A stretch of 64,000 nt of DNA, taken from positions 186,001 through 250,000 of the forward strand of contig NZ_JAJFBP010000003.1 of assembly GCF_020697055.1 (NCBI RefSeq), read 5' to 3'. Positions 9,969 through 20,455 of this stretch are shown here, piece by piece (the stretch's first letter is position 1; each line of letters opens with the position of its first letter). Origin of the DNA: Panacagrimonas sp. Its GTDB lineage: Bacteria; Pseudomonadota; Gammaproteobacteria; Nevskiales; Nevskiaceae. The notes under the pieces were generated by a model. The model was not told the DNA's origin. It saw nothing but the letters and a program-made list of their open reading frames with translations, and did not search any database. Position numbers and translations under genes: made by a program.

Positions 9969-11659
9969 TCGCCGGCGGTTACGGCGTGTTCGGCGGGCGC
10001 CTCGCGCGCCTGCTCGCGGCGCGCGGCGACCTGCGCGTCGTCGTCGCCGGGCGCTCGCTCGCCTCCGCGCGCGCGTTCTGCGAAGCACTCGGCGGCAAGG
10101 CCGAGCCGCTGCTGTTCGATCGCGATGCCGATCCGATGCCGACGCTGCGGGCGCTGCGTCCGTGGTGCGTCGTCGATGCGGCCGGCCCTTTCCAGGCCTA
10201 TGGGGAAGAAGTCGATCCGTATCGTCTTGCGCATGCCGCACTGGCCTGCGGTGCGCATTACCTGGATCTCAGTGACGACGCCGATTTCACGGCCGGCATC
10301 ACGCAGCTCGACGAGGCCGCGCACATGGCGCAGCGCGTCGCGATCTCGGGCGCGAGCACGGTGCCGGCGATCAGTGCGGCGGCGGTCAGGACGCTGCGTG
10401 AAGGCCTGGCGCGGATCGACGTGATCGAGTCCGTGGTGCTGCCGGGCAATCGCGCGCCGCGCGGGCTGTCGGTGATGCGGGCGATCCTCGCGCAGGTCGG
10501 TCGACCACTGCGCCTGTGGCGTGGCGGAGATTGGACCGAGGTGCCGGGATGGAGCGGGCTGCGACGCGATGGCCTCGAACTGCGCGACGGCACGCGCGTC
10601 GCGTCGCGCTGGAGCAGCTACATCGGCAGTCCCGACCTGCGGCTGTTCCCGGCCGCATTCGGCGCGCGCTCGGTGCTGTTCCGTGCGGGGCTCGAATTGT
10701 CCCTGCTGCATTGGAGCCTGTGGTTGCTCGGATGGCTGCCGCGACTGCGCGTGGTGCGCTCCCTGGAGCCGTGGGCGCGCGCGCTGCGCTGGATCGCCGA
10801 TCGTTTCGAGCGTTTCGGTTCGGATCGCGGCGGCATGCGCGTGGACGTGATCGGTCGCGATAACGACGGCCACGCCCGCCGGCACACCTGGACGCTGATC
10901 GCCGAGCGCGGCGACGGGCCTTACGTGCCCGCGCTGCCGTCGGCGTGCCTGATCGATCGCCTGCTGCGCGGCGAACTGGCGCCCGGGGCGCGCGCCTGCC
11001 TCGACGATCTGCAGCTCGGCGACATCGAGGCCGCGAGCGTCGTGCTGCCGATCCGCTGCGGCCGCCAGGCGGCAAGCGCCGAGACGCTGTACGAGCGCGT
11101 GATGGGACGCGCCGAATGGTCGCGCATGCCCGAGCCGGTGCGCGATGCGCACGATCTGTTCGATCAGCGCGTCTTCGTCGGCGAGGCGCGCATCTCGGCG
11201 GGCGGCAACGCGCTCGCGTGGATCGTCGCCCGCGTCATGCGTTTTCCGCCGGCGATCGAGTGCACGCCGGTGCGGGTCACGATGCAGCGCAACCACGACG
11301 GCAGCGAGACCTGGACGCGCGCGTTCGGCCGGCATCGGTTCGGCTCGACATTGAGCCGGCGGGATTCGGATCCGCCGGGCCGCATCCGTGAACGTTTCGG
11401 CCCGATGAGCTTTCGCCTGGCGCTGCCGGCGGACGAATCGGGACTGCGAATGCCGCTCGAACGGGGGCAGTGGCTCGGCATCCCGTTGCCTGGCTGGCTG
11501 ACGCCGCGCAGCGACACGCGCGAGTTCGTCGACGCGCAAGGCCGGTTCTGCTTCGACGTCGACATCAGCCTGCCGCTGCTGGGTCGCGTGGTGCGGTACG
11601 AAGGCTGGTTGCAACCCGATGCCGCGGCCGCGCTACCCGCGATCACGATGCTGGGGTAA
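9944..11659 (+). CDS. Saccharopine dehydrogenase-like / DUF4166 two-domain protein
   Basis: A 571-residue protein with two parts. The N-terminal half has a Rossmann nucleotide-binding start (VVLIAGGYGVFGGRLARLLA) and the architecture of saccharopine-dehydrogenase-like NAD(P)-binding proteins (VVDAAGPFQAYG, HYLDLSDDADF). The C-terminal roughly 200 residues from about residue 395 (HDLFDQRVFVGEARIS ... ETWTRAFGRHRFGSTL ... FCFDVDISLPLLGRVVRYEGWL) resemble DUF4166. The pairing recurs in bacteria, but no substrate is known to me. ATG 9944 lies inside the preceding DCC gene in another frame, leaving a 25-bp overlap that implies translational coupling. A membrane-near hydrophobic stretch (LLHWSLWLLGWLPRL) lies mid-protein. 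Confidence 0.82.
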   Translation: MDIRPVVLIAGGYGVFGGRLARLLAARGDLRVVVAGRSLASARAFCEALGGKAEPLLFDRDADPMPTLRALRPWCVVDAAGPFQAYGEEVDPYRLAHAALACGAHYLDLSDDADFTAGITQLDEAAHMAQRVAISGASTVPAISAAAVRTLREGLARIDVIESVVLPGNRAPRGLSVMRAILAQVGRPLRLWRGGDWTEVPGWSGLRRDGLELRDGTRVASRWSSYIGSPDLRLFPAAFGARSVLFRAGLELSLLHWSLWLLGWLPRLRVVRSLEPWARALRWIADRFERFGSDRGGMRVDVIGRDNDGHARRHTWTLIAERGDGPYVPALPSACLIDRLLRGELAPGARACLDDLQLGDIEAASVVLPIRCGRQAASAETLYERVMGRAEWSRMPEPVRDAHDLFDQRVFVGEARISAGGNALAWIVARVMRFPPAIECTPVRVTMQRNHDGSETWTRAFGRHRFGSTLSRRDSDPPGRIRERFGPMSFRLALPADESGLRMPLERGQWLGIPLPGWLTPRSDTREFVDAQGRFCFDVDISLPLLGRVVRYEGWLQPDAAAALPAITMLG

Positions 11660-11701
11660 GGTCGCGGGCTCCGTTCGTCGACGACGCGCTTACCAGCCAC
11701 G

Positions 11702-12586
11702 ATGACTGCCGCCGCCACCGACCTTCCTTCGATCCAGACCGTCCGCGCCAACGGCCTCGACTTCGCGTATTTCGAGCAGGGGCAGGGACCGCTGGTGCTG
11801 CTGCTGCACGGCTTTCCCGACACCGCGCTGTGCTGGCGCGACGTCGTGCCGCGTCTGGCGCAAGCGGGTTTTCGCGCGGTCGCGGTGTTCCTGCGCGGCT
11901 ACGCGCCCACCGACCTCGCGCCGGATGGCGACTACCGCATCGACACGCTGGCGCGCGACGTGCTCGCGCTGGTCGAGCACCTCGGGCGTGGCGAGAAGGC
12001 CTACGTCGTGGCCCACGACTGGGGCGCGCCGATCGCGCAGTTCGCGGCCAACCTGCGGCCCGATCGGTTCGAGAAGATGGTGCTGGCCGCGGTGCCGCAC
12101 CTGCGCAGGTTTTTCCTGTCTCCCACGGGCGCGCAGATGAAGCGCTCGCACTACATCTTCAAGTTCCAGGTGCCGTTCTGGGCCGAGTCGACGCTGCCCA
12201 AGAACGACTTCGAGTGGATGGTCGAGACGCTGATCCGCAAGTGGTCGCCGGGCTGGGAGTTCTCGATCGGCGATATCGAGCCGATCAAGGCCAACTTTCG
12301 CGAGCCGGCGCGGCTCAAGGCCGCGCTGGCGTACTACCGCAACATTCCCAAGATCATGGTCAATCCGGCGCTGGCCAAGGTTGCGTTCGCGCCGGTCACC
12401 GTGCCGGTACGGATGATCTACGGCACCGAGGACGGCGCGATCGGTCCGGAAATGTTCCAGCACCAGCAGAAGCACTTTCGCGGCGGGTTCGACCTGTGCG
12501 AGGCGACCGGGCGCGGCCATTTCATGCAGTACGAGGATCCGGCGTGGTTCGCCGAGCGCGTCATCGAGTATTTCCGGACGCCTTGA
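11702..12586 (+). CDS. Alpha/beta hydrolase, epoxide-hydrolase-like
   Basis: A 294-residue alpha/beta-hydrolase fold enzyme. The oxyanion motif LLLHGFPDTALCWRDVVPRL is followed by the nucleophile elbow VAHDWGAPIAQF, with Asp rather than Ser as nucleophile. That places it with epoxide hydrolases and haloalkane dehalogenases. The late acid region (IYGTEDGAIGP) and catalytic His (GRGHFMQYEDPAWFAERV) are present. No lid residue settles epoxide versus haloalkane specificity, though epoxide hydrolase is the commoner reading. ATG 11702 gives a normal N-terminus. It follows the DUF4166 gene by 42 bp and is followed by the groESL control region. Confidence 0.85.
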   Translation: MTAAATDLPSIQTVRANGLDFAYFEQGQGPLVLLLHGFPDTALCWRDVVPRLAQAGFRAVAVFLRGYAPTDLAPDGDYRIDTLARDVLALVEHLGRGEKAYVVAHDWGAPIAQFAANLRPDRFEKMVLAAVPHLRRFFLSPTGAQMKRSHYIFKFQVPFWAESTLPKNDFEWMVETLIRKWSPGWEFSIGDIEPIKANFREPARLKAALAYYRNIPKIMVNPALAKVAFAPVTVPVRMIYGTEDGAIGPEMFQHQQKHFRGGFDLCEATGRGHFMQYEDPAWFAERVIEYFRTP

Positions 12587-12686
12587 GCCGATCGCCCGAC
12601 GGTCCCGGCCCGGTCTGGGTTAGCGGTCGAGCCGTTGCAGCCGACGAAAATTCGCGGTCGACGGAAGAAAAGATTCTGAATGCCCC

Positions 12687-12715
12687 TTGAATCGCGCCCA
12701 GGGGTCGCCAAGAAT
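12687..12715 (+). promoter_or_regulatory. groESL promoter
   Basis: TTGAAT (12687-12692), 17 bp, AAGAAT (12710-12715) gives a fair sigma-70-type promoter with start near 12722, inside the CIRCE element. The overlapping CTTGAA is reminiscent of a heat-shock sigma-32 -35 box, but no matching CCCCAT-type -10 is visible. Confidence 0.5.
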
Positions 12716-12741
12716 TGGCAGCCTTCGCTGGAGAGTGCTAA
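12715..12741. promoter_or_regulatory. CIRCE element (HrcA operator) with degenerate left arm
   Basis: The right arm GAGTGCTAA (12733-12741) is a perfect CIRCE half. After the standard 9-bp spacer the left arm TTGGCAGCC (12715-12723) matches six of nine bases of TTAGCACTC. It covers the predicted transcription start 95 bp before groES, so HrcA repression of groESL is expected. hrcA itself is not in this window. Confidence 0.75.
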
Positions 12742-12835
12742 CAGGAGAGGGGTCCCGTTCCACGCGGACCCTTGTGCGGTTAGCGCCCACCCCGGGCGAA
12801 ATCAACCCCAAGTGATTGAAAACAGGAGTAATAGT

Positions 12836-13123
12836 ATGGCACTGCGTCCCCTGCACGATCGCGTGATCGTCAAGCGTCTGGAAGAGGATAAGAAGTCGGC
12901 TGGCGGCATCCTGATCCCCGACACCGCGGCCGAGAAGCCGCTGCGTGCGGAAGTGATCTCGGTGGGCCCGGGCAAGCGCTCGGACGACGGCAAGGTCCAC
13001 GCGCTCGATGTGAAGAAGGGCGACAAGGTCCTGATCGGCAAGTACTCGGGCACCGAGGTCAAGGTCGACGGCGAGGACCTCGTGGTCCTGCGCGAGGACG
13101 ACATCATGGCGGTGATCGCCTGA
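12836..13123 (+). CDS. groES: Co-chaperonin GroES
   Basis: The 95-residue, 10-kDa lid protein of the GroEL folding chamber, which assembles as a heptamer. Conserved blocks are [20 protein letters not shown], the mobile loop [15 protein letters not shown] that contacts GroEL, and [21 protein letters not shown]. The ATG at 12836 has AGGAG eight bases upstream and fits the family N-terminus exactly. Longer in-frame starts would add about 50 residues that no GroES has. groEL follows 82 bp downstream, and a CIRCE operator lies before the promoter. Confidence 0.98.
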   Translation: MALRPLHDRVIVKRLEEDKKSAGGILIPDTAAEKPLRAEVISVGPGKRSDDGKVHALDVKKGDKVLIGKYSGTEVKVDGEDLVVLREDDIMAVIA

Positions 13124-13148
13124 CGTCCTGCGGCTTTTCAAACATTGA

Positions 13149-14870
<1,722 letters not shown>

Positions 14871-14937
14871 GGTTCGCCGCACGTCAACGTCTCGCCGTGT
14901 GCCCACCGCACGGCGCGACCGCGACATGCAATACGAG

Positions 14938-14964
14938 ACGGGGCGCCTTCGGGCGCCCCGTTTT
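14938..14964 (+). terminator. Intrinsic terminator of groESL
   Basis: An 8-bp perfect stem GGGGCGCC/GGCGCCCC closed by a TTCG tetraloop (14940-14959), extendable by two more pairs and followed by GTTTT, lies 69 bp after groEL. Confidence 0.85.
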
Positions 14965-15060
14965 CGTTGGCGCAGTTGCATGGATTTCGCACGGCTTTCC
15001 CGGTGCGCGCACAGCCCGCATCATGTGCGTCTTTGACGCCAAGACTTGGAGCGATCGCGG

Positions 15061-16050
15061 ATGAAAGTGCTGGTGGTCGGCGGAGCAGGTTACGTCGGGT
15101 CGCATGCCTGCCTGGCGCTGTCCGGCGCAGGACACAAGGTCACGGTCTACGACGACCTGTCCACCGGTCACATCGCAGCCGTGCAGTGGGGCGAACTGGT
15201 CCGCGGCTCGCTGGCCGACGAGGCCGCGCTCGACGCGGTCTTCACGCGCGTGCGTCCGGACGCGGTGATGCATTTCGCCGCGCGTTCCCTGGTCGCCGAG
15301 TCGATGGCCGACCCCTATCTGTATTACGACGCGAACGTCGGCGGCACGCTGTCGCTGCTCGCGGCGATGCGTCGCCACGGCGTCGCGCGCCTGGTCTTCT
15401 CCTCAACCGCGGCGATCTTCGGCGAGCCGGTGGCGCTGCCGATCACCGAGGATCATCCGCGCAACCCGGTGAATCCCTACGGTCGATCGAAGCTGATGAT
15501 CGAATGGATCCTGGAAGACGCTGCGCGCAGCTACAGTCTCGACGCGGTGGCGCTGCGCTACTTCAACGCGGCGGGTGCGGACCCCCAGTCGCGCATCGGC
15601 GAGATGCACGAGCCCGAGTCGCACCTGATTCCGCGCCTTCTGCGGCGGGCCGCCGGCGAGGCGCTCGACGTGGGCATCTACGGCGATCGACACGCGACCC
15701 GCGACGGCACATGCGTGCGCGACTACGTGCACGTGACGGATCTGGCGTCGGCGCATCTGCTGGCGCTCGACTACACGCTGCGTTCGCCCGGTTTCCACGC
15801 GTTCAACCTCGGCACCGGCACCGGGTACACGGTCAAGGAAGTGGTGGATGCGGTCGAACAGCTGATCGGACGTTCGCTCGATCTTCCCGTCAGGGACGCG
15901 CGGCCGGGGGATCCGGCTTCGCTGGTGGCATCCAACGAGCAGGCGCGCGAGATCCTGGGCTGGCGCCTGCGCGCATCGGAACTGCGCAGCATCCTGGCCG
16001 ACGCGTGGAACTGGCATCGCGCGCCGCATCGTCGCGGTCGCATCGGATGA
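15061..16050 (+). CDS. galE: UDP-glucose 4-epimerase
   Basis: Short-chain dehydrogenase family epimerase interconverting UDP-glucose and UDP-galactose with tightly bound NAD, feeding polysaccharide and lipopolysaccharide synthesis. The 329 residues begin with the Rossmann motif VVGGAGYVGSHACLAL. They carry DDLSTGH, the catalytic SSTAAIFG serine region and the NPYGRSKLMIE motif with active Tyr and Lys, then RYFNAAGAD. Length and order match GalE well. An upstream TTG at 15046 is in frame, but ATG 15061, with GGAG before it, fits the family. glnE follows 7 bp later, so the two probably share a transcript. Confidence 0.93.
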   Translation: MKVLVVGGAGYVGSHACLALSGAGHKVTVYDDLSTGHIAAVQWGELVRGSLADEAALDAVFTRVRPDAVMHFAARSLVAESMADPYLYYDANVGGTLSLLAAMRRHGVARLVFSSTAAIFGEPVALPITEDHPRNPVNPYGRSKLMIEWILEDAARSYSLDAVALRYFNAAGADPQSRIGEMHEPESHLIPRLLRRAAGEALDVGIYGDRHATRDGTCVRDYVHVTDLASAHLLALDYTLRSPGFHAFNLGTGTGYTVKEVVDAVEQLIGRSLDLPVRDARPGDPASLVASNEQAREILGWRLRASELRSILADAWNWHRAPHRRGRIG

Positions 16051-16057
16051 TGCGTCG

Positions 16058-18793
16058 ATGAGCGCGCGCGCGCTGAAGGCGAGCCGCCTTGTCGCGGCAT
16101 TCGCGGCCGCCGAAGGCGCCGATGCGCTGACCGCACTGGCGGCGATCTCGGCGCCCGATCTGGTGGTCGATCTTCCGGATGCCGCGGACGAATCGGCAGT
16201 GAAGGCGGCGCTGCGCCGTCTGCGCAGGCGCGAGATGGTGCGCATCGCCGCGCGTGCGCTCGAGCAGCACGCCGAACTCGACGAGACGCTGCAGGATCTT
16301 TCGGCGCTCGCCGATTTCTGTTGCGAGACGGCGCTGCGCTGGAGCCAGGATAGGCTGGTGCGCCTGCACGGCCATCCACGCGACGCGCAGGGCGAGCCCG
16401 CGCGGCCCGTGGTGCTGGGCATGGGCAAGCTCGGCGGACGCGAGCTCAACTTCTCCTCCGACATCGACCTGATCTTCCTGCACAGCGCCGACGGCATGAC
16501 CGACGGCGCCTCGTCGCCGATCGAGAACGAACGCTTCTTCGTGAAGCTCGCGCAGGACGTGGGACGGGTCCTGTCCGAACGTACCCCGGACGGCTTCGTG
16601 TTCCGTGTCGACACGATGCTGCGTCCGTTCGGCTCGGCCGGACCGATGTCGATGAGCACCGAGGCCGCCGAGGAGTACTACCAGACGCACGGGCGCGAGT
16701 GGGAACGCTACGCGATGATCAAGGCGCGACCGGTCGCGGGAGACCGCGCCACCGGCGATGCCTTCCTGCAGGCGCTGCGACCCTTCGTCTATCGGCGCTA
16801 TCTCGACTTCAACGCCATCAACAGCCTGCGCGACCTCAAGCGACGCATCCACGACGACGTGGTGGCGCGGCGGGTGACCGACGACGTGAAGCTCGGGCCC
16901 GGCGGAATCCGCGAACTCGAATTCATCGTGCAGTCGTTCCAGCTCGTGCGTGGCGGACAGGACACCAATCTGCGCTGCACCGCGTTGCGCCCGACGCTCG
17001 AATACCTGAGCACCTCGGGACTGCTGACGCGCGACACCGCGACGCGGCTGGATCGGCGCTACGTGTTCCTGCGGCGTCTGGAGAACGCGATCCAGATGTA
17101 CGACGACCAGCAGACGCATCGCCTGCCTTCCGACGAAGAGGCGCGCGCCGCGTTGTGCGAGGCGCTCGATGCGCCGGACTGGGCGACGCTGCGCGCGCGT
17201 TTCGACGAGGTCGCGTCAGACGTCAACGCCGAGTTCCGCCGCGTGTTCGCCGATCACGCGCAGGATGCCGAGGAGAGTGCGAGCGCCGCCCTGGTGCGCG
17301 CCGCGTTTGCGCCCGAAATGCGTGCCGCCGACCTGCGCGCCGCGCTCGGCGAGCGCGGACTGGAGTCGGAGGACGAGAGCCTCGCGCTGCGCCTGATGGA
17401 CCTGGCGCGCAGCCGGCTCGTGCGCGGTCTGTCGGAAGGCGCCGCGCTGAGCCTGCACCGCGTGATCGCCCGGCTCTTCGATGCGTGTGCCGAGACCTCG
17501 GCGCCGGCGCGCACGGCCGAACGCGTGCTGCGCGTGCTCCAGGCGGTGGCGGGGCGCACCACGTACCTGACGCTGCTCGACCAGTCGGAAGCGGTGCGTT
17601 CGCACCTGGTGCGCCTGTGCGGCGCGAGCCAATGGGTCACCGAACAGATCGCCGATTCTCCTGCGGTGCTCGACGCGCTGATCGATCAGCGCACGTTGTA
17701 CGAGCCGCCCGGGCGCGAGGCGATGAAGACCGAACTCGCGGCGCGCTTCGGCGGCGTGCCGGCGCACGACATCGAGGCGGGCATGGACCTGCTGCGCCGG
17801 TATCGCAACGAGATCACCGTGCGCATCGCGGCGGCCGACATCGCCGGCAGCCTGCCGCTGGTGAAGGTGAGCGATCACCTCACGTGGCTGGCCGAGGCGG
17901 TCCTCGCCACCGCGATGGAACGCGCGCGACTGGAACTGTCCGAGTCCCACGGCCAGGTGCTGCGCGACGACGGCAGCGTGGCGGCGATCGGTGCCGTCGC
18001 CTACGGCAAGTTCGGCGGCATCGAGCTGGGCTACGGCTCGGACCTGGATCTCGTTTTCGTGCACGAAGACGTGCCGAGCGACGTGGAAAGCCAGGGCGGC
18101 GCGCGTTCGCTGGCCGCGCCGGCCTGGTTCGCCCGTCTTACGCAGCGCGTGATCCATTGGCTGTCGACGCTCACGCCGGCAGGGCGCGCCTACGAGGTCG
18201 ACCTGGAACTGCGGCCGAGCGGGCAATCGGGCCCGGTCGTGGTGAGCCTGAAGTCCTTTTCGCAATACCAGCGGGAAAAGGCGTGGACCTGGGAGCACCA
18301 GGCGCTGACGCGAGCGCGCTACGTCGCGGGCCCCGCCGCGCTGGGCGAGGCGATCGAGTCGCTGCGCCGCGAAGTGCTGTGCCGGCCGCGCGATCCGAAG
18401 CAGCTCGCGCGCGAAATCGTCGAGATGCGAAACAAGATGCGCGCCCACCTGGACAAGCGCCGGCCGGGGACCTGGGATCTCAAGCAGGGCGAGGGCGGCG
18501 TCATCGACAGCGAGTTCCTCACGCAGTACCTGGTGCTGCGCGACGCCGCGCAGCGGCCCGAGCTGGTCGAGTGGTCGGACAACTGGCGACAGCTCGACGC
18601 GCTGGCGCAGGCCGGCAGCCTGCCGCCCGAGGATCGCAGCGAACTGATCGCGTGCTATCGCGCATATCGCGCTTTCGCCCATGCGTGCGCACTGCAGAGC
18701 GAGCCGGCGCAGGTGCCGGACGAAGGCTTCGTGTCGGAACGCGAGGTGGTGAAGTCCGCGTGGCGGCGCCAGTTCGGGGCGCTGGGCGCGTGA
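16058..18793 (+). CDS. glnE: Glutamine synthetase adenylyltransferase/adenylyl-removing enzyme
   Basis: Bifunctional enzyme that attaches AMP to, or removes it from, a tyrosine of glutamine synthetase, tuning ammonia assimilation under PII control. The 911-residue protein has two nucleotidyltransferase domains, each with a signature. Near residue 120 is GMGKLGGRELNFSSDIDLI (removing domain), and near residue 648 is AYGKFGGIELGYGSDLDLVF (transferase domain). PII-uridylyltransferase-like helical regions lie between and after them. The paired Asp residues in both active sites are intact, so both activities are expected. It is somewhat shorter than the roughly 950 residues of E. coli GlnE. It follows galE closely and ends before a convergent tRNA gene. 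Confidence 0.95.
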   Translation: MSARALKASRLVAAFAAAEGADALTALAAISAPDLVVDLPDAADESAVKAALRRLRRREMVRIAARALEQHAELDETLQDLSALADFCCETALRWSQDRLVRLHGHPRDAQGEPARPVVLGMGKLGGRELNFSSDIDLIFLHSADGMTDGASSPIENERFFVKLAQDVGRVLSERTPDGFVFRVDTMLRPFGSAGPMSMSTEAAEEYYQTHGREWERYAMIKARPVAGDRATGDAFLQALRPFVYRRYLDFNAINSLRDLKRRIHDDVVARRVTDDVKLGPGGIRELEFIVQSFQLVRGGQDTNLRCTALRPTLEYLSTSGLLTRDTATRLDRRYVFLRRLENAIQMYDDQQTHRLPSDEEARAALCEALDAPDWATLRARFDEVASDVNAEFRRVFADHAQDAEESASAALVRAAFAPEMRAADLRAALGERGLESEDESLALRLMDLARSRLVRGLSEGAALSLHRVIARLFDACAETSAPARTAERVLRVLQAVAGRTTYLTLLDQSEAVRSHLVRLCGASQWVTEQIADSPAVLDALIDQRTLYEPPGREAMKTELAARFGGVPAHDIEAGMDLLRRYRNEITVRIAAADIAGSLPLVKVSDHLTWLAEAVLATAMERARLELSESHGQVLRDDGSVAAIGAVAYGKFGGIELGYGSDLDLVFVHEDVPSDVESQGGARSLAAPAWFARLTQRVIHWLSTLTPAGRAYEVDLELRPSGQSGPVVVSLKSFSQYQREKAWTWEHQALTRARYVAGPAALGEAIESLRREVLCRPRDPKQLAREIVEMRNKMRAHLDKRRPGTWDLKQGEGGVIDSEFLTQYLVLRDAAQRPELVEWSDNWRQLDALAQAGSLPPEDRSELIACYRAYRAFAHACALQSEPAQVPDEGFVSEREVVKSAWRRQFGALGA

Positions 18794-18807
18794 GGCCGCG
18801 TACATCG

Positions 18808-18832
18808 CCAGGAGCCGCTGATGCGGGCTCCT
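18808..18832. terminator. Hairpin between convergent glnE and tRNA-Glu
   Basis: A perfect 8-bp inverted repeat CAGGAGCC/GGCTCCTG with a 9-base loop lies between glnE and tRNA-Glu, which converge. Neither strand has a long T tract next to it, so termination is plausible but weakly supported. Confidence 0.4.
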
Positions 18833-18846
18833 GAGGTCTTCAGATT

Positions 18847-18922
18847 TGGCGCTCCTACCGGGATTCGAACCCGGGTTTAAGCCTTGAGAGGGCTCCGTCC
18901 TAGGCCTCTAGACGATAGGAGC
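18847..18922 (-). tRNA. tRNA-Glu (anticodon CUC)
   Basis: A 76-base cloverleaf on the reverse strand. Acceptor stem GCTCCTA/TAGGAGC precedes an encoded GCCA end. The D arm is GTCTAGAGGCCTAGGAC and the anticodon stem GAGCC/GGCTT holds loop CTCTCAA (anticodon CTC, reading GAG). The T arm is CCGGG-TTCGAAT-CCCGG. The overall sequence resembles E. coli tRNA-Glu. The CUC isoacceptor is expected to supplement the usual UUC form in a GC-rich genome. Confidence 0.96.
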
Positions 18923-18939
18923 GAGGCGTTGGGGCGCGT

Positions 18940-18967
18940 ATTATAGGGATTCGTTTGCCGCGGACAA
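18940..18967 (-). promoter_or_regulatory. Promoter of tRNA-Glu
   Basis: On the reverse strand TTGTCC (18967-18962), 16 bp, and a perfect TATAAT (18945-18940) precede the tRNA by 17 bp. The GC-rich discriminator GCGCCCC just after the -10 is typical of stable-RNA promoters under stringent control. Confidence 0.75.
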
Positions 18968-19048
18968 TGCGCATCGGCTCCTCATTTGCCGTCTCCGCAT
19001 CGATGCGCCGCCGTCATTCCAGAACCACAACACCAGCAGGACTTCACC

Positions 19049-20425
19049 ATTACTCAACCCCGCCGCATTCCGCGCGCCGAGCATCCGATCTCGCGCTCGA
19101 TGATTTCCCAGGGCACGCTCAAGACGCTGTACACGCTGCGCGATGCGGGATTCGAGGCCTACATGGTCGGCGGCGGCGTCCGCGATCTGCTCGCGGGCAT
19201 CACGCCCAAGGATTTCGACGTCGCCACGAGCGCGCATCCCGAACAGGTCAAGAAGCTGTTCCGTTCGTGTCGCCTGGTCGGTCGCCGCTTCGTGATCTGC
19301 CACGTGCGCTTTGGCGAAGAGATCCTCGAGGTGACCACGTTCCGCGGTCCGATCACCGATCTGCACGAGCGCGACGAGACCGGACGCATCCTGGCCGACA
19401 ACGACTACGGCACGCTGGAGGAGGACGCGTTTCGGCGCGACTTCACCATCAACGCGCTGTACTACGACATCCGCGACTACTCGATCGTCGATTACTGCGG
19501 CGGCGTCGAGGACCTGAAGACCGGCACGCTGCGCCTGATCGGCGATCCGGAGCTGCGCTTCCGCGAGGATCCGGTGCGGATGCTTCGCGCGGTGCGCATC
19601 GTCAACAAGATGCGCTTCCGGCTCGATCCGGCCAGCGCGGCCCCGATCCGGCGGCTCGCGCCGCTGCTCGGCGAGATCCCGCCGGCGCGCCTGTTCGACG
19701 AGGTCCTCAAGATCCTGCTCACGCGCGAGGCGGTCGACAACCTCTACGGCCTGCGGGTGTACGGCCTTTTCAAGCAGCTCTTTCCGCAGACCGACGCGCT
19801 GCTCGAGGATCCCGCGCAGCTCGCGTTCGTGAATCGCGCGCTGGCCAACTCGGCGCAGCGGATCGAGAAGGACCTCCCGATCAGCCCCGCCTTCCTCTAT
19901 GCCGCGCTGCTGTGGCCGCCGGTGGAGAAGCGCGCGCATGAACTGGTGCAGGCCGAAGGCCATCCTTTCCACATCGCGCTGAGCCAGGCCAGCGAGGAAG
20001 TGATCGCCCGTGCGATCTCGCGCGTGGCCATCCCCAAGCGCTTCTCGATGCCGATGCGCGAGATCTGGGGTCTGCAGTCGCGCTTCGATCAGCGTCATCC
20101 GGGTCGCGCGCGCCGCTTGATGTCGCATCCGCGGTTTCGCGCGGCGTACGACTTCCTGCTGCTGCGCGCACAGGCCGGAACGGATCCGATGCTGACCGAG
20201 CTGGCGACCTGGTGGACCGAGGCGCAGAAAGGCGTCGAGCTGCCGCGCCACCACGCGACCGTCGAGTCCGGTGACGAGACGGGCGAGGGCGCACCGGACG
20301 ATTCCGACGGGACGCCGGGCGCCGGTGGCGACGCCGCGCCGCCCGCGCGTCGCCGTCGGCGCCGCCGTCGTGGTGGTCGTCGCGGAGGCGGCGGCGCGTC
20401 GGCCGAGGCCGCCCCGGCCGGCTGA
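19049..20425 (+). CDS. pcnB: Poly(A) polymerase I, probable AUU start
   Basis: Adds poly(A) tails to RNA 3' ends, marking them for decay. The protein has the class II nucleotidyltransferase head VGGGVRDLLAG with PKDFDVAT (catalytic Asp pair), then EEDAFRRDFTINALYY and DPVRMLRAVRI. It ends in an Arg-rich tail (RRRRRRRGGRRGGG), as PcnB proteins do. Start: no ATG or GTG precedes the conserved IPRAEHPISR. A TTG lies at 18986, but ATT 19049 has AGGA exactly seven bases upstream. E. coli pcnB is known to begin at AUU, so ATT 19049 (458 residues) is preferred. An in-frame ATG at 19100 would cut conserved residues. folK follows 30 bp later. Confidence 0.92.
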   Translation: MTQPRRIPRAEHPISRSMISQGTLKTLYTLRDAGFEAYMVGGGVRDLLAGITPKDFDVATSAHPEQVKKLFRSCRLVGRRFVICHVRFGEEILEVTTFRGPITDLHERDETGRILADNDYGTLEEDAFRRDFTINALYYDIRDYSIVDYCGGVEDLKTGTLRLIGDPELRFREDPVRMLRAVRIVNKMRFRLDPASAAPIRRLAPLLGEIPPARLFDEVLKILLTREAVDNLYGLRVYGLFKQLFPQTDALLEDPAQLAFVNRALANSAQRIEKDLPISPAFLYAALLWPPVEKRAHELVQAEGHPFHIALSQASEEVIARAISRVAIPKRFSMPMREIWGLQSRFDQRHPGRARRLMSHPRFRAAYDFLLLRAQAGTDPMLTELATWWTEAQKGVELPRHHATVESGDETGEGAPDDSDGTPGAGGDAAPPARRRRRRRRGGRRGGGGASAEAAPAG

Positions 20426-20455
20426 TCGGCCCGTCTGCGCGTCGACCGTCGAACC

